Below are positions 51,241 to 60,673 of a stretch of DNA of 64,000 nt, in pieces. Position 1 is the stretch's first letter; the number at the start of each line of letters is the position of its first letter. Source of the DNA: Micromonospora costi (GTDB lineage Bacteria; Actinomycetota; Actinomycetes; Mycobacteriales; Micromonosporaceae); NCBI RefSeq assembly GCF_003626655.1, contig NZ_RBAN01000001.1, positions 620,001-684,000 of the forward strand, in the 5' to 3' direction. The translations under genes were made by a program, and so were the position numbers. Below the pieces are notes generated by a model that worked only from the letters and a program-made list of their open reading frames with translations, searched no databases and had not been told where the DNA came from.

Positions 51241-51271
51241 GTGCGGGGAACCCTCGAGCGGTTCCCCGCAC
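51241..51271 (+). terminator. Terminator after MMPL gene, 12-bp stem
   Basis: GTGCGGGGAACC (51241-51252) and GGTTCCCCGCAC (51260-51271) pair perfectly around CTCGAGC, beginning 18 bases after the MMPL stop; TCGTCTTG follows. Confidence 0.8.
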
Positions 51272-51362
51272 TCGTCTTGCAGCTCACAGGTGCCGCACCC
51301 CTGTCGAGTGCACGCGGCGGCCCGGGCGCAGGCCTGCGGCCCGGCAGCCGGTCAGTGACCGG

Positions 51363-52103
51363 TCACTGTGGCGCGATGGGCGATCCGACAACGCTGGGGT
51401 CGGTCTCCCTGATGCTGAATTCGTTGCCGTCGGGATCCGCCAGCACGACTGCGCCGTCCTTACCGATCCCGATCGGAGTAGCTCCGAGAGAGATCAGCTC
51501 GTCGACCGCGGCTTGCTGGTCGCCGGCGGCCACGACGAGTTCGAAGCGCTGCCGGTTGGGCTCCTTCTTCGGGGCCACGGGAGGTCCTGCCCATGCGATC
51601 TTGGTGCCCCCGCGCGGTGACTGGATCGCGGTCTCCTCGTCCTGGTCCCACACCAACGGCCAGCCCAGCGCCTTGTTCCAGAACAGGCCGACGTGCCGAG
51701 TGCCGTCACAGGCGAGCTCACCCAGCAAGCCGCACCCAGCGAGGTAGGCGTTGCCGGGCTCGATCACGCAGAATTCGTAGCCCGCGGGGTCGGCCAGGAC
51801 GACGTGCTCGTCCTCCGGTCGCTGGCCGACGTCGAGGTGGCGACCCCCAAGCTTGAGCGCCGTCGCCACCGTGCGTTTCTGATCATCGAGATCGGCGCTG
51901 GTCAGGTGCAGGTGCATGCGGTTCGCTCCCAGTTGGCCCGCGCGACCCGGAACGAACCGAAGACCAAGCTGCCCGTCCTCGCCGGGCAGAAGCGCCCCGG
52001 CGGCGTCCGTGATGACCTCCCGGCTGAGCAGACCGGCCCAGAACTGCGCCGCACGCACCGGGTCGTACGCCTCGAAGGCCACTGCCACCAGTCGCGAATG
52101 CAT
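51363..52103 (-). CDS. Two-domain VOC (glyoxalase-like) protein
   Basis: ATG 52103; 246 residues. Two consecutive glyoxalase/bleomycin-resistance folds: residues about 1-120 (LVAVAFEAYDPVRAAQFWAGLL ... HVVLADPAGYEFCVIE) and 125-246 (GLFWNKALGWPLVWD ... GAVVLADPDGNEFSIRET). Such proteins bind metal and small ligands; in actinobacteria many are mycothiol- or antibiotic-related. The next two genes encode mycothiol-type enzymes, so a detoxification role is plausible but unproven. Confidence 0.88.
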   Translation of the reverse strand: MHSRLVAVAFEAYDPVRAAQFWAGLLSREVITDAAGALLPGEDGQLGLRFVPGRAGQLGANRMHLHLTSADLDDQKRTVATALKLGGRHLDVGQRPEDEHVVLADPAGYEFCVIEPGNAYLAGCGLLGELACDGTRHVGLFWNKALGWPLVWDQDEETAIQSPRGGTKIAWAGPPVAPKKEPNRQRFELVVAAGDQQAAVDELISLGATPIGIGKDGAVVLADPDGNEFSIRETDPSVVGSPIAPQ

Positions 52104-52315
52104 CACCAGACCGTAGACACGGTTCTGGCAGGACAACAAGGCATTAACGTCGGCGCGCGGTGCACGAGCTGGACGGCCAGGTCGGCATCGTTTAGGGCAG
52201 TGGCCAGGCATTGGCACAGGGAAGGTTCGAAAGGCCGAACTTGTGTGACCACTCGTTCTGGCTCGTTACTGCACCACGTCGAGAACCGGCCTACGCAAGA
52301 TAGAAGGGATCGTTG

Positions 52316-53116
52316 TTACACGGACGGGTCCCAGGCGATGAGCTGGTCGAAGATGCGACGGTCGCCGTCCAGCTCCAGCTTCAGCGAGTCCGGCGGTATG
52401 CGGCCGTAAAAGAACAGGACCAGGTCACTGGCCGTGCCCCGGGCGGAGGCGTCGGCCGTGTCCGGGTCCGGGTCCTCGCTGACAGCAGGCGCGCCGAGGC
52501 GGGCGGCCCATGCGCCGTCGCGGGACAGCCTAAGGCGCCACGAGCGGCCCTCGGTGGCGTAGTAATCGACGACGGCAGGTTCGTGCGGCCAGGCGACATC
52601 CGTCGAGCAGAGGGTGAACTGGCAGTCGTCGAAACCGTCGAGGGCGACCTCCTCCGGCAGCGGCTGCGGGGCACCCACGGTGAGCTGGACATCGTGGGTG
52701 TGCACCGCGATCTCGGGAACCTGGCGCCGTGCCCATGCACCGGAGGTCTGCGGCGACTGTGAGTCACCCCACCACGTCCAACAACCGCGGTCCGGACCGG
52801 CCTCGCGCAGCGCGCTCGTCAGTCGCTCGACGGACTCGGTCCACCACGCCAGCAGAGCCTCGCGTTCCCGAGGCGCACCCGTGCCGTCCTCCCAAGCGGA
52901 TCTCTCCGGGGGAGCGTCTGCAGGCCCTGCGGCGACGATGGCGGCCGACTTGCGGCGGCCCATGCCCACGTGCTGCACGAGATCGAACAGCGTCCACCCC
53001 GGACAGCTCGGCACCGGCACGTCGAGGCTGGGCGCCGCAGCGACCGCGGCGCGGAAGGCGGTCGACCGTTCGTCGATCAGCCGCAGATGATCAGAGAACG
53101 TCAAAGTCTTGTGCAC
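52316..53116 (-). CDS. Maleylpyruvate isomerase-family mycothiol-dependent enzyme
   Basis: GTG 53116; 266 residues. The MDMPI/DinB-fold N-terminal domain has CPGWTLFDLVQHVGMGRR, and the metal triad is visible as His (QHVG), Glu and His (PEIAVHTHDVQL). The C-terminal MDMPI_C domain follows (ARGTASDLVLFFYGRIPPDSL). Members use mycothiol as cofactor to isomerise or detoxify small molecules. It neighbours another MDMPI-type gene on the other strand and a VOC protein. Confidence 0.88.
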   Translation of the reverse strand: MHKTLTFSDHLRLIDERSTAFRAAVAAAPSLDVPVPSCPGWTLFDLVQHVGMGRRKSAAIVAAGPADAPPERSAWEDGTGAPREREALLAWWTESVERLTSALREAGPDRGCWTWWGDSQSPQTSGAWARRQVPEIAVHTHDVQLTVGAPQPLPEEVALDGFDDCQFTLCSTDVAWPHEPAVVDYYATEGRSWRLRLSRDGAWAARLGAPAVSEDPDPDTADASARGTASDLVLFFYGRIPPDSLKLELDGDRRIFDQLIAWDPSV

Positions 53117-53303
53117 TCCGGCTTTCTACCCGTGCGCTCCCACAACCGGACAGCGATTTTCGCAGCCGACGCGGCGAGCGCCACGGCACTGGCGCGCCAG
53201 GGTTCCACCTGCCGTAACCTGCGCCGTCACGATGAAAAAGGCTCAACGCACACCGCCGCAGAGCGGTCACCGAGATGACACAGTGGTCGGTAGCCTCGCC
53301 CCA

Positions 53304-53933
53304 ATGGAGCTTATGGAGATGATCGCTGCCGAGCGGCGTAGCACCGCTGATCTCATCGGGTCGTTGGGGCCAGAGCAGTTGGAGACGCCGAGTTTGTGCG
53401 GGTCGTGGACGGTCAGGGAGGTGGCCGCCCATCTCGTGTCACCGTTCGTCGCGCCGCGTCGCTGGCTGTTGCCGTTGATGCTGCGCAACGGCTTCAATCT
53501 CCACCAGGTCAACGCCGCGCTGGCACAGCGCGTGGCGCGCGAGTCGGCTGACCAACTGGCGGCGCAGTTGCGGGACAACGCGGAGAGGAACCTCCGCCCA
53601 CCGATCGTCGGATACTGGGGCCAACTCACGGACCTCCAGGTACACGGGCAGGACATCCGCCGCCCACTCGGCCTGTCGCATGACCTACGTCCGGACCGGT
53701 TGCGGGTCTCCTTGGACTTCCTGGTCAGTCGCCGCGCCCGCGGGTTCTTCGTGCGGAGTGGGCAGCTGGACGGGCTCCGGTTCGAGGCGACGGACCTCGA
53801 CTGGGCCTCGGGAAGTGGCCCAGTGGTACGGGGTAGGGCCGAAGCCGTCATGCTCGCGATCACGGGCCGTCCCGCAGTACTTCCCGAACTCGACGGCGAC
53901 GGAGTCGGGCTGCTGCGCGATCGGATGGAGTGA
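53304..53933 (+). CDS. Maleylpyruvate isomerase-family (DinB-like) protein
   Basis: ATG 53304; 209 residues. The N-terminal MELMEMIAAERRSTADLIGSL and LCGSWTVREVAAHLVSPF (His of the metal site), plus TDLQVHGQDIRRPLG (His/Asp), define a DinB-fold MDMPI_N protein; it lacks the large C-terminal domain of its neighbour. Probably another mycothiol-linked enzyme. It is divergent from the 52316-53116 gene, 187 bases apart, so the two may share a promoter region. Confidence 0.8.
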   Translation: MELMEMIAAERRSTADLIGSLGPEQLETPSLCGSWTVREVAAHLVSPFVAPRRWLLPLMLRNGFNLHQVNAALAQRVARESADQLAAQLRDNAERNLRPPIVGYWGQLTDLQVHGQDIRRPLGLSHDLRPDRLRVSLDFLVSRRARGFFVRSGQLDGLRFEATDLDWASGSGPVVRGRAEAVMLAITGRPAVLPELDGDGVGLLRDRME

Positions 53934-53994
53934 GGTGGCGATGGCCGACCCGAGGGCCGGGCAGCCGCTCGGGGGTCGCGTATCGCGTTCGCTG

Positions 53995-56166
53995 CTACGT
54001 GAGCACCAGCTGTCCGAGTTCCTGGGTGCATCGGGTGAGCGCGACGTAGAGGCCGTTCCACCCACGTGGTTCAGTGGCGATGCCCTGGGGGTCGATGAGT
54101 AGCGTCGCGTCCCATTCCAGTCCCTTGGACTCGGTAGCGGTGAGCACCGGCACGTCGCTCAGCACGGCGAGGAGTGCGGCGATGCGGTCCGCGGGGGCGA
54201 TGACGCCGACCGTGCCGCCATGCCACCGTTGCTGCAGCTGTCGCACGGCTCGGGTGGCGGCGCCGGCAAGCTCGGCGGGCGTGATCGTGACCGCCCACGG
54301 CGGGATGCCGGAGGAGCGTACCGCCCGTGGTGGCGTGTTGTGGCTGCCAGCTTTGTTCAAGACGGGTTCGGTGAGGTCCATGACCTCGCGCGGGGTCCGG
54401 TAGCAGATGGTCAGCTCCGCAGCGGTCCAGCGGTCCCCGAAGACAGCCTGCACCGCTTGTGCCCAGGTGGTGTGCCGGTGTGCTGCCTCCGCCTGGTCGA
54501 TGTCGCCGACGGCGGTGATGGAGCGACTGGGACAGCGCCGGAGGACCATGTGCCACTGCATCTCGGACAGCTCTTGCGCCTCGTCGATGACGACGTGGCC
54601 GTACACCCAGTCCCGCTGCCGGCGGGCGTGGTCGGCGACGAACTCGCCCTGTGGTTGCGGGGCTTCGACCTCGCCGAGCAGGTCGGCGAGGGCGTCGAGC
54701 AGGGGGATGTCGCTCGATGCCCACGGTGCGGGCTCGGCCGAGACGGCGGTGATCTCCTCCGTGGAGAGCTGAGGGGCGAACCGGGCCAGCAGGGTGCGGT
54801 CGGTCAGGAGATCACGCAGCAGGGTTTCGGCGTCGAGGGTGGGCCACCATGCCTCGATGAACCGGGCGATGGTGGCGTTCTCGGCGATCCGGTAGCGAAG
54901 ATTCTCTACCTCTTCTTCGGAGAGCAGTCCGTCGACGTCACTGCCGGTGGACCTCACACCGACGTGGTGGTCGTGCTGCATTCCCCTGTCGACGCGGGCG
55001 AGGATGTCCTCGAAGCCCTCCTCCATCTCGTCCATCAGCGCCTCGCGCTGCTCGGCGACGGCGTCGGCAAGGATGTGGTGCAGCTGCTCGGCGAACGCCG
55101 TGCGGGCGCGGTGGTACGGGCGTCCCTGCACCGCCGAGGCGAGTGCCTGTGCCACTGTTGCGGCGGTGATGACGTAGAACTCGCCCTCCCAGCGCAGCTT
55201 CAGCTCACGGGGCCGCGGGAGGAGCGACGTGACGTAGTTTTCGAGCGCGGGTTGCCAGAGGGCGCGGCCCTTGATTTCGGCGAGAAGCCGGCTCTCGTCG
55301 CGGCCCACGCGGATCCCGGGCAGCAGGGTGTCGCAGGTCGCCGAGACGACGGCGGTCTCACCGAGCGCGGGCAGCACCTGGGCGATGTACTGGAGGAACC
55401 GCGGCGAGGGGCCGAGGACCAGGACCGCTTGGTCGGCCATCGCTGGGTGGGCGAACAGCAGGTAGGCGACGCGGTGCAGGGCAACGACGGTCTTGCCGGT
55501 GCCGGGACCGCCCTGAACGATCAGCGGGCCGGTCGCCTCGGCCCGGATGATGTCGTCCTGTTCGCGTTGCAGCGTGGCGATCGCCGTCGACATGCGGCCG
55601 GTGCGCCGCTGGTCGAGGGCGGCCAGTAGAGCGCCTTCACCCACGAGCTCCGCCGTTATGGTCCCATCCAGTGGCTCGTCGTCCACACCGACGACGGCCG
55701 ATCCCGTGGTGCGTATATGACGGCGCCGCGCCTGACCTTGTGGGTCGACGGCCGTCGCGGTGTAGAACGGCCGAGCAGCGGGAGCGCGCCAGTCCACCAG
55801 CAGCGGCTCGCTGTCCTCGCCGTCGCTGCGGAGACCGACACGGCCTATGTGCCGCACGGTGCCATCAAGGCCGTCGAGGCGGCCGAAGACCAGGCCTTCC
55901 CGTGCTCGCCGCAGCTCCTCGTACTGCTGGCGGAGCATGCGCTGCCGGGCCCGTTCCAACGCGTCCAGGGCGTCTGACGAAAGCTCGGCCTGTAGGTGGT
56001 CAGCCAGCCTGTCGCGCCGGGCCGTGGCCACGTCGAGAAACTCTTGTTCCTCGGCGACCGCGGATCGGCGCGCGACGCCCTCTGCCACGGAGGATGGCGG
56101 TTCGCCGGTCGGTGTTACTTCGCTGGCGTCAGCAGTGCCGTCGTTCAGAGCAGAATTCCGGCGCAT
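53995..56166 (-). CDS. HelD/HelR-type RNA polymerase-binding UvrD-like ATPase
   Basis: I use ATG 56166 (AAGGA 7 bases upstream) rather than the in-frame TTG 56172. 723 residues. An N-terminal coiled coil (about 40-90) enters RNA polymerase in this family. Walker A is LIVQGGPGTGKTVVALHRVAYLLF near residue 220; UvrD-like motifs follow, with VVIDEAQELSEMQW (motif II) and a YVALTRCTQELGQLVLT end (motif VI). HelD frees stalled polymerase with ATP; actinobacterial HelR can displace rifamycins. Which it is here cannot be told from sequence alone. Confidence 0.88.
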   Translation of the reverse strand: MRRNSALNDGTADASEVTPTGEPPSSVAEGVARRSAVAEEQEFLDVATARRDRLADHLQAELSSDALDALERARQRMLRQQYEELRRAREGLVFGRLDGLDGTVRHIGRVGLRSDGEDSEPLLVDWRAPAARPFYTATAVDPQGQARRRHIRTTGSAVVGVDDEPLDGTITAELVGEGALLAALDQRRTGRMSTAIATLQREQDDIIRAEATGPLIVQGGPGTGKTVVALHRVAYLLFAHPAMADQAVLVLGPSPRFLQYIAQVLPALGETAVVSATCDTLLPGIRVGRDESRLLAEIKGRALWQPALENYVTSLLPRPRELKLRWEGEFYVITAATVAQALASAVQGRPYHRARTAFAEQLHHILADAVAEQREALMDEMEEGFEDILARVDRGMQHDHHVGVRSTGSDVDGLLSEEEVENLRYRIAENATIARFIEAWWPTLDAETLLRDLLTDRTLLARFAPQLSTEEITAVSAEPAPWASSDIPLLDALADLLGEVEAPQPQGEFVADHARRQRDWVYGHVVIDEAQELSEMQWHMVLRRCPSRSITAVGDIDQAEAAHRHTTWAQAVQAVFGDRWTAAELTICYRTPREVMDLTEPVLNKAGSHNTPPRAVRSSGIPPWAVTITPAELAGAATRAVRQLQQRWHGGTVGVIAPADRIAALLAVLSDVPVLTATESKGLEWDATLLIDPQGIATEPRGWNGLYVALTRCTQELGQLVLT

Positions 56167-56990
56167 TCGCAAGTCCTTGTATTGGTGCCTTCCGTCGGCC
56201 CCGGATGAGCCGCAGGTATTCCGGCGGCAAGCATAGGGTTGGTTTCTCCTCGTCGGCCAGGAACCGTGTCGGCAGAGACAGGAACCTCAATGCCTTGCAG
56301 TTCGGGGCCGCCTGTGGCCTCACCCAATCGTGATTCGCTCATTGACAGTTCGGTCCTTGTCTGATCTAGGTTCCGGGCGGATCGTGGCCGGGCCGCAAGG
56401 GCCGGATGCGACATGTAGATTCCGCGGCGACGCGATCGGCGGCCACGGATCTGACAGACCGATCAGCAGGCCACACACTGTCGGCAGCAGATCCGCAGGG
56501 CCAGAATGTGCGCTGACGATCTCCGCTGACGACTCCGGTGCGGTCCGGATTGTGACGGCCGTTTCGACATGCAGATCTAATTGGTCGACAGGTGGACCGG
56601 AACACCCGTCGACGCCGCGCCGGACGAGCGCGACCTGTGGCGTGGTTCGAGACGTCCGACCTTGACGGCCCGCGTCTCGCCCACGAGGCCCGCCGGCGCG
56701 CTCCGCGGCGGTCGATGTGAGAGCCGCATGCCGTTGCCTTTCGACGGTGCCGGGGCACAGCGTGGCGGCACGAGACGCGGGGCTACGAGAACCGCTTGTC
56801 AGCAGTGCGGGCTCACTACTTCGAGCATCCGGGGGAGGTCAAGCGCCCCTAAGCGGACATCGCTGCGGCTCAGCAGCTTGACCGTGGTGTGGCCGACTGA
56901 GCTCTGGCATCCCCTGCGGCTGGCGACGCCTCATTCGCCCGGCCAGGATCCGGGGGCGCCGGATCTCCTGATCGTGCTAGTGTCCAGAGT
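56167..56990. other. Long region without recognisable gene
   Basis: About 820 bases between HelD/HelR (minus) and the Fur/Zur-type box. Several short frames exist on both strands but all are Arg/Ser/Pro-rich, lack ribosome sites and match no family. The first ~180 bases (AT-richer, with TTGTCTGATCTAGGTTC near 56357-56373) probably hold the HelD promoter. The rest may be decayed genes or non-coding RNA; I see no clear structure. Confidence 0.4.
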
Positions 56991-57011
56991 CGATAATGAA
57001 ACCGGTTATCG
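56991..57011. promoter_or_regulatory. Fur/Zur-type box upstream of methyltransferase
   Basis: CGATAA-N9-TTATCG, a perfect 6-base inverted repeat with 9-base spacer. The inner 19 bases match the classical Fur-superfamily box (GATAATGATAATCATTATC) at 14 positions. It shares 14 of 21 bases with the site at 62376-62396, including AATGA and ACC in the middle. It lies about 134 bases before the methyltransferase start. Confidence 0.55.
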
Positions 57012-57144
57012 TTTGCGAAGCGGGGCGATTGGACCATGGCCGCCGACGTGTCATGCGGGCGGACGCGGAGAACTGAGACCGCTCGGGCACCCACGATGGT
57101 GAGCCGACCTGACCCACGTAACGATCAAGAGAGGCGACCAGCAG

Positions 57145-57873
57145 ATGGCGGCCGACCCGTACGCACAGTCCGGTGAATACCTGGATATTTTCAGCCGCGA
57201 CGCTTGGCAGGCCTTGCGTGCGCCGATCGCCGCGGCACTGCGGCAGGCCGCCCCGGATCAGGGTCCAATACTCGATGTGGGCGCCGGCACCGGGCTCGGC
57301 ACGAGCATCGTGGCCGAGACGCTTCCCACCGCCTCCGTCCTCGCGGTGGAGCCGTCCCCGATCCTCCGTGCGGTACTGCTGTCCCGACTGGCCGCTAGCG
57401 AATCGCTGCGACCGAGGGTGACGGTTGTCGCCTCCGGCATCGAGGACTGGCGACCGCCGTCACGGCTGGGTGGAGTACTGGCTATCAACATGCTTGGCCA
57501 TCTCAGCCCGCAGCGTCGCCGACAGCTCTGGCAGGAACTACGGGCACGGCTTGCACCGAGCGCGCCGCTGATCATGAATCTGCAACCACCCGCCGAGGTA
57601 GCCGACGTCCCAGCGACCGTCTTCGCCACGGTCACGATCGGTGGGCACACCTACGAGGGCAGCGGCGAAGCCAGGCCCGCCAGCGACGGCACGGTCACAT
57701 GGACGATGCGCTACCGCACCTACGCCGCCAGCGGCACCACCGAACGTGATCTGGTCGTGGCCTACCCCTGGCACGTCATCTCCCGGACCGAACTACTCGA
57801 TGAACTCGCTGGCGCCGGCTTCTCCGCGGCCGTCGGCGAACTGGATGTCGTGGTGGCCGTACCGGGCATCTGA
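57145..57873 (+). CDS. Class I SAM-dependent methyltransferase
   Basis: ATG 57145; 242 residues. Motif I PILDVGAGTGLGTSIVAETL, motif II VLAVEPSPILRAVLLSRL, a post-motif VLAINMLGHLSPQRRRQLW and a C-terminal beta-rich region ISRTELLDELAGAGF are typical. It resembles small-molecule methyltransferases. A Fur/Zur-type box lies upstream, so metal-dependent expression is possible. No operon partners; the next genes are convergent. Confidence 0.85.
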   Translation: MAADPYAQSGEYLDIFSRDAWQALRAPIAAALRQAAPDQGPILDVGAGTGLGTSIVAETLPTASVLAVEPSPILRAVLLSRLAASESLRPRVTVVASGIEDWRPPSRLGGVLAINMLGHLSPQRRRQLWQELRARLAPSAPLIMNLQPPAEVADVPATVFATVTIGGHTYEGSGEARPASDGTVTWTMRYRTYAASGTTERDLVVAYPWHVISRTELLDELAGAGFSAAVGELDVVVAVPGI

Positions 57874-58010
57874 CTCCGCACCGGTCGCTGGTGGCAGCTC
57901 GCCTTCCGACAACGCCCACGACGCCGGAAGCGACCATGAGCCGTCTAGGCGATCGAACACCGGTGATAGCGGGAGAGCAAAAAGCCATCGGGCGCAAGGG
58001 GCTCTTCCGT

Positions 58011-58952
58011 CTATCGCACGACCTCGGTCGTGTCGTGCATGCCAGCCAGACCGGACGGAGGACCTGGTGACCTGTCATCAGCGAGCGAGCCGTTCCCGGC
58101 CTGGCGTCGCCAGCGCCTGGTCAGCAGGCCGTGTCGTGGGGCGAACAGCCAAGCGGCGAGGAAGACGGCGGTGGCGACCAGGACGATGGTGCCGCCCACC
58201 GGTGTGTCGTGACTCCACGACAGGTACAGCCCGACGGTCGCCGACGCAGCACCGATCAACGGGGCGAGCAGCATCATCACGCTGAGCCGGTCGGTGAGCA
58301 GGCGGGCGGCCGCGGCGGGCGTGATCAGCAGGGCAAGGACGAGGATGTTGCCGATGGTCTGCAGCGAGATCACGACGGCGAGGGTCACGAGGACGTAGAG
58401 CACGATGTCGAGCCAGAAGACCGGAAGCCCCATCGAACGGGACATCTCCCGGTCCAGGCAGACCGCGACGAACTCCTTGTGCAGCGCCAGCACCAGGCCG
58501 AGGATGACCAGACCGGTACCGCCGACAAGGTAGAGGTCCCGGTCCGGGATGCCGGTGATCGAGCCGAACAGGAATTGTTGCAGCGAACCGGCGTAGCCGG
58601 GCGCCTGCGAGATGATGACGATGCCGAGGGCGAATGCGGCGACCAGGAACACACCGATCAGGGAATCTTCTTTGACGCGCCGGTTCTGGGAGAAGATCGC
58701 GATCAGCAGTGCCGTGGCGACGCCGGCGACGGCGCCACCGAGCACCAGGCTGCCCTGTAGGACGAACGCGACCGCAATGCCCGGGAAGACGGCGTGTGCC
58801 ACGGCGTCGCCGATGAAGGCCATGCCCCGCAGAACGACGTAGCAGCCGACGACGCCGCAGACGATGCTGGACATGACCGCGATCGCCAGCGCCTTGGGAA
58901 GGAACGCGAGGTCGGGGTTGAGCAGGTCGGTGATGAAATCGCTGATCGACAT
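58011..58952 (-). CDS. Anchored-repeat metal ABC transporter, permease
   Basis: ATG 58952; 313 residues with 9 membrane helices of the ZnuB/MntB family: SSIVCGVVGCYVVLRGMAFIGDAVAHAVFPGIAVAF, VKEDSLIGVFLVAAFALGIVI and GLPVFWLDIVLYVLVTLAVVISLQTIGNILVLALLITP in outline. The His of DAVAHAVFPG lines the metal path. It abuts the ATPase gene. It carries zinc or manganese delivered by the receptor encoded at 60670-62301. Confidence 0.92.
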   Translation of the reverse strand: MSISDFITDLLNPDLAFLPKALAIAVMSSIVCGVVGCYVVLRGMAFIGDAVAHAVFPGIAVAFVLQGSLVLGGAVAGVATALLIAIFSQNRRVKEDSLIGVFLVAAFALGIVIISQAPGYAGSLQQFLFGSITGIPDRDLYLVGGTGLVILGLVLALHKEFVAVCLDREMSRSMGLPVFWLDIVLYVLVTLAVVISLQTIGNILVLALLITPAAAARLLTDRLSVMMLLAPLIGAASATVGLYLSWSHDTPVGGTIVLVATAVFLAAWLFAPRHGLLTRRWRRQAGNGSLADDRSPGPPSGLAGMHDTTEVVR

Positions 58953-59696
58953 CTAGGCCGCCTTCACGAGCGTCAACAGCGGGGAGGTGGCGCTCACCCC
59001 GAACGTTCTCGTCCACAGCTCGGCGTCCTGCAGGTCCGCCGGGCGCCCGTCGGCGATGACCCGGGCGTTGAGCAGGATCAGCCGGGTGCAGGCGTCCACC
59101 GCGGCGACCAGATCGTGGGTGGTCATCAGCACCGCGCGGTCCTCCTGCGCCAGGCTGATGAACAGATCACCCAGCAGTTCCTGGGTGGGCATGTCCAGCC
59201 CGGTGAACGGTTCGTCGAGCAGCAGGATGCTCGGCGCGAGCGCGAGGGCCCGCGCGACCAGGACGCGTTGGCGTTGTCCACCGGACAGCTCACCGACCGG
59301 CCGGCGGCGTAGCCCGGTCAGCTGCACCCGGTCCAGCGCGTCGCCGACAGCCCGCCAGTCGCCTACACCGGGACGGCGGAGCAGGCCGATGCGGCCGGCC
59401 CGGCCGCTCATCACGGCCTGTTCCACGGAGATCGGGAAGTCCCAGGTGAACTCGTGGCGCTGGGGCACGTAGCCGATCGCCGACCGGCCTGGGCGCGCCG
59501 GTCTGCCCTCCACCAGCACCCGTCCGTTGCGCGTGCGGATCAGCGCCAGGATGGCGCGCAGCAGGGTGGTCTTGCCGGCGCCGTTGGGCCCGAGTAACCC
59601 CACCAGTTCGCCTCGATCGAGGTTCAGCCGCACGTCCCGCAGTACCGGCCGACCACCCAGGTCCACATCCAGTTGCTCGATCTCCAGCGCTCTCAC
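58953..59696 (-). CDS. Anchored-repeat metal ABC transporter, ATP-binding subunit
   Basis: GTG 59696, overlapping the stop of the 59693 gene by 4 bases; 247 residues. Walker A LVGLLGPNGAGKTTLLRAIL, Q-loop YVPQRHEFTWDFPISV, signature ELSGGQRQRVLVARALAL and Walker B SILLLDEPFTGLD are intact, with H-loop in LMTTHDLVAAV. ZnuC-type. It supplies energy for the permease encoded next. Confidence 0.94.
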   Translation of the reverse strand: MRALEIEQLDVDLGGRPVLRDVRLNLDRGELVGLLGPNGAGKTTLLRAILALIRTRNGRVLVEGRPARPGRSAIGYVPQRHEFTWDFPISVEQAVMSGRAGRIGLLRRPGVGDWRAVGDALDRVQLTGLRRRPVGELSGGQRQRVLVARALALAPSILLLDEPFTGLDMPTQELLGDLFISLAQEDRAVLMTTHDLVAAVDACTRLILLNARVIADGRPADLQDAELWTRTFGVSATSPLLTLVKAA

Positions 59697-60673
59697 TGTC
59701 GGCCCTCCGGCTGCAGCGTGACGCGTTCGCGTTCGGCTCGCCGTTTCGCCTGGCGCCCGCGCAGCAGGAGAAGCAGCAGACCGACGGCGAGCACAACGGC
59801 CGCACTGATCAGCGCCGCGGCCAGGAACGCCGTGGAGTTGTCGTTCGGGCCGGTGGCTTCGGACCGGGGCTGGCTGGGCGATGCCTGGCCGACGGGGACG
59901 GGAATGTCGGCGCTGGCGGCGAAGGCCTCGTCGGTGCCGGTTCCGTCCCCCACCGCGAAGCGCAGCGTGCCGATCGCGGAGGCCTTCTCACCGGTGATCA
60001 GGTCCGCCGAGACCTGCACCGCTACCAGGTACACGCCGGGCTCGCTGAACACCCAGTTGGCGTGGGTGTGGGTGTTCACCTCGACCCAGAAGGGCTGGGC
60101 CTTGGACTCGGCGGATCGCCACAACGGCTGAGGGGCGGAGAAGTTGCCCGACTGGAGGTACGTCGTCAGGGTTCCCGGTCCCTCTACGCCGAGCAGGGTC
60201 AGGGTGACGCCACGGTCGATGGTCTGGATCACCCGGGGATCCTGGGTGTTCCAGCCGAGCCAGACGACGTCCTGGTTCTGCGTCTGCGGCACCACGTACA
60301 CGCGCGTGCCCGGGTCCGCGCCGAGGAACGCGTACGCCGAGTCGTCCGGAGCGGTCTGCAGCGCGGCGTCGGACACGCGGAGCAGGGTCTCGTCCGGGCT
60401 GCGCCACGCCGGCTCCGCCTGTGTGCCGTCGTGCAGAAGCAGAGTCCATCGATTGTCGACGTAGCGCGGACCGATGTCGACGTGTCCGGCGGCGAGCGTC
60501 GCCCGGCCGGTGGCGATGGGCTGGTCCGCCGCGATCGACTGGTCGAGGCCCGGTGTCGGCTCCTGGGCGACCGCGGGGGTTTGTGCCGTCGACAGCACGA
60601 TGAACGTGGCGAGCACGCATCGCGTGATCGCCCTGGTGGCACGGGTGCGGCGCCGCGGCCGTCCTGCCGTCAC
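59693..60673 (-). CDS. Membrane-anchored actinobacterial wall-repeat protein of the ABC locus
   Basis: GTG 60673 overlaps the receptor's stop by 4 bases; I prefer it over upstream frames. 326 residues. A signal peptide (ATRAITRCVLATFIVLSTAQTPAVAQ in outline) precedes one wall-repeat domain: GHVDIGPRYVDNRWTLLLHD, VYVVPQTQNQDVVWLGWNTQ and VEVNTHTHANWVFSEPGVYLVAV. A C-terminal helix (FLAAALISAAVVLAVGLLLLLL) and basic tail anchor it. Hydrophobic/His-rich THTHANW may bind metal. It is part of the anchored-repeat transporter system. Confidence 0.88.
   Translation of the reverse strand: MTAGRPRRRTRATRAITRCVLATFIVLSTAQTPAVAQEPTPGLDQSIAADQPIATGRATLAAGHVDIGPRYVDNRWTLLLHDGTQAEPAWRSPDETLLRVSDAALQTAPDDSAYAFLGADPGTRVYVVPQTQNQDVVWLGWNTQDPRVIQTIDRGVTLTLLGVEGPGTLTTYLQSGNFSAPQPLWRSAESKAQPFWVEVNTHTHANWVFSEPGVYLVAVQVSADLITGEKASAIGTLRFAVGDGTGTDEAFAASADIPVPVGQASPSQPRSEATGPNDNSTAFLAAALISAAVVLAVGLLLLLLRGRQAKRRAERERVTLQPEGRQ

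Noticed and set aside
56370..56420. Possible rifamycin-associated element before HelD/HelR
   Set aside because: Only a right-half resemblance (CGCAAGGGCC); the left half is missing, so I do not claim it.
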